Positions 12,463 to 13,674 of a stretch of DNA of 13,674 nt are shown in pieces; position 1 is the first letter of the stretch, and the number at the start of each line of letters is the position of its first letter. Position numbers and translations under genes: made by a program. Below the pieces are notes generated by a model that worked only from the letters and a program-made list of their open reading frames with translations, did not search any database and was not told where the DNA came from. Source of the DNA: Sulfurivermis sp041678005. GTDB lineage: Bacteria > Pseudomonadota > Gammaproteobacteria > Thiohalomonadales > Thiohalomonadaceae. The DNA lies in NCBI GenBank assembly GCA_041678005.1, contig JBAYOW010000050.1, positions 1 through 13,674 on the forward strand. The letters run 5' to 3'.

Positions 12463-13674
12463 TCAGGGGGAAGAACTGAACAGGCCGGGGCAATTGTCCT
12501 GTTTTTCGCCCTGGCTTGCAATGTCTGCGCGCGCAATAAGGCGACAACACCAGCCTTCTTCTTCTCTTTTGGCGGCAAAGGCAGTGCAGATCCAATAATC
12601 GACTACCTGTGCCAATTGGTCATCGACAAAAATCAAGGGTACGCGATCACGTTCCCAAGGAGGCACACCTGACTCCTGAAACAATTTTTTCAGCTCGTGA
12701 CTATGGCCACGGCCAACAGGTGCGCAGCGTTCGCCACCACGACGAAAACGCACGCTAATATGCGTGTCTTGCAAGCGTTCCAGAGATAGTCCCTCGCCAA
12801 TGGCTGGAACTGCCTGCAGCCTACGGCCATCAGGCAGTAGCAATGATTTGCTTAAATCCCAGGGCAACTCAATTTCTGGCGCAGAAGGCAGGGGCTTCAT
12901 GGCATAGAGATCATCGCGATAACGCCGTGTCTCGATCCCAGACCAATTTACCTGGGGGCTGGCATCGGCCCGCGTCGTGAACATATCCTGCTCCAATCTT
13001 TGCAACTGGCTGGTATCAGGCAAGGGTAAGGCCAGCTGGCGCAGCCAATGGCGCAGGACATTACGCCGACGGGCTGCGCTGAGCTTTTGCAGACCAGTAA
13101 TCGACAAAGTGTCAGGACGACTACCTCGCACCTGCTCAATATCCATCTCCGCCAGCTCTGCCAACAGACCATCCGCCTCGGCAAGATGTGCCGCTGCTCG
13201 TGCCAGAGTTTGCAGTGCTGTAGGCCAACTTTTAATAAGGCGTGGCAGGATTTCATGGCGCAGGTAATTACGCTTCAAGCTGGTGTCGAAATTGCTTTCA
13301 TCATCCACCCAGGCAAGCCCATGCTGCAGCGCGTAGGCATGTAATGCAGCACGCGGGATATCGAGCAATGGTCTGGCCAAAAGGCCACGGGCAAAAGGTC
13401 GCCAGCGCGGCATGGAGGCAAGTCCTGTCACACCCGCACCACGTAGCAACATTAATAACAAGGTTTCTGCCTGATCGTCCTGGTGGTGTGCCGTAAGCAA
13501 AATTTCATCTGCACCCAGATGTTGCTCAAGTGCCGCATAACGCGCTGTGCGTGCGGCTGCTTCTAGCCCACTGCCATCCGCCGGCACTGATACTCGCACC
13601 ACTGTGCATGGCACTTGTAATGCAGCACATTGAGCCTGGCAAAACTCTGCCCATTGATCGGCCCTGGGGCTCAA
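12463..13674 (-). CDS. tilS: tRNA(Ile)-lysidine synthase TilS (5' end beyond the window)
   Basis: TilS attaches lysine to C34 of tRNA(Ile2) CAU using ATP, changing its decoding from AUG to AUA. 403 residues are visible. The first visible residues (LSPRADQW) align with the part of E. coli TilS that follows HHGL, so the PP-loop SGGxDS region (roughly the first 65-70 residues) lies past 13674. The first visible codon, TTG, is internal rather than a start. Present are AHHQDDQAETLLLMLLRGAG (62-81 of the visible part), ARPLLDIPR, the DDESN motif with KRNYLRHEILP, the middle TilS domain, and the C-terminal FRRGGERCAPVGRGHSHELK and LKKLFQESGVPPWERDRVPL segments. It ends 12-15 bp before pyrG. A tilS-pyrG-kdsA order occurs in other Gammaproteobacteria. 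Confidence 0.95.
   Translation of the reverse strand: MSPRADQWAEFCQAQCAALQVPCTVVRVSVPADGSGLEAAARTARYAALEQHLGADEILLTAHHQDDQAETLLLMLLRGAGVTGLASMPRWRPFARGLLARPLLDIPRAALHAYALQHGLAWVDDESNFDTSLKRNYLRHEILPRLIKSWPTALQTLARAAAHLAEADGLLAELAEMDIEQVRGSRPDTLSITGLQKLSAARRRNVLRHWLRQLALPLPDTSQLQRLEQDMFTTRADASPQVNWSGIETRRYRDDLYAMKPLPSAPEIELPWDLSKSLLLPDGRRLQAVPAIGEGLSLERLQDTHISVRFRRGGERCAPVGRGHSHELKKLFQESGVPPWERDRVPLIFVDDQLAQVVDYWICTAFAAKREEEGWCCRLIARADIASQGEKQDNCPGLFSSSP

Noticed and set aside
12463..13674. TTG at the window edge (13672-13674) as the start of tilS
   Set aside because: Family alignment by eye places these residues about 65-70 codons into TilS, after the PP-loop, so the gene continues beyond the window.

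Overview
The window looks like chromosomal DNA from a gammaproteobacterium. On the minus strand it carries the conserved block tilS-pyrG-kdsA-(kdsC-tal)-eno-ftsB-ispD-ispF-truD, whose core order is typical of Gammaproteobacteria. The kdo genes imply a Gram-negative outer membrane with lipopolysaccharide. Genus cannot be read from the sequence.

Layout. (1) 1-279: 3' part of a broken REP-associated tyrosine transposase (RAYT) gene, with a frameshift. (2) 286-3798: an accessory segment bounded by a near-identical 19-bp direct repeat. It holds a decayed IS4-family transposase (+), a complete GC-rich CPH-type copper-exporting P-type ATPase (copB-like, -), and about 830 bp without a clear gene. That gene-free part is packed with palindromic repeats and includes a candidate MITE-like element at 3281-3719. 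(3) 3957-4502: a SmrA-like Smr-domain gene (+), convergent with truD and with no base between the two stop codons. (4) 4503-13674: a ten-gene minus-strand run from tilS (its 5' end lies off the window) to truD. Spacings are mostly short: ispD/ftsB overlap by 4 bp, kdsA/kdsC are 3 bp apart, and tilS/pyrG and ispD/ispF are each 12 bp apart. Larger gaps follow pyrG (about 190 bp) and ispF (114 bp).

How the core genes fit together. PyrG makes CTP, which IspD consumes for isoprenoids and which is also needed to activate Kdo. Enolase makes phosphoenolpyruvate, which KdsA condenses with arabinose 5-phosphate to Kdo 8-phosphate, and KdsC removes the phosphate. A small transaldolase sits between kdsC and eno and links sugar-phosphate pools. 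FtsB belongs to the divisome, and TilS and TruD modify tRNA.

Points worth a second look: the candidate MITE and its flanking direct repeats; the direct-repeat-bounded copper island; a 24-codon in-frame reading frame that stops immediately before copB; a Gly-to-Cys change at a near-invariant position of PyrG; Cys-type (class II) metal ligands in KdsA; transaldolase-type rather than aldolase-type active-site residues in the small TAL/FSA protein; and a perfect hairpin just upstream of ftsB. I found no clear wholly new system. The least explained DNA is 3127-3956.
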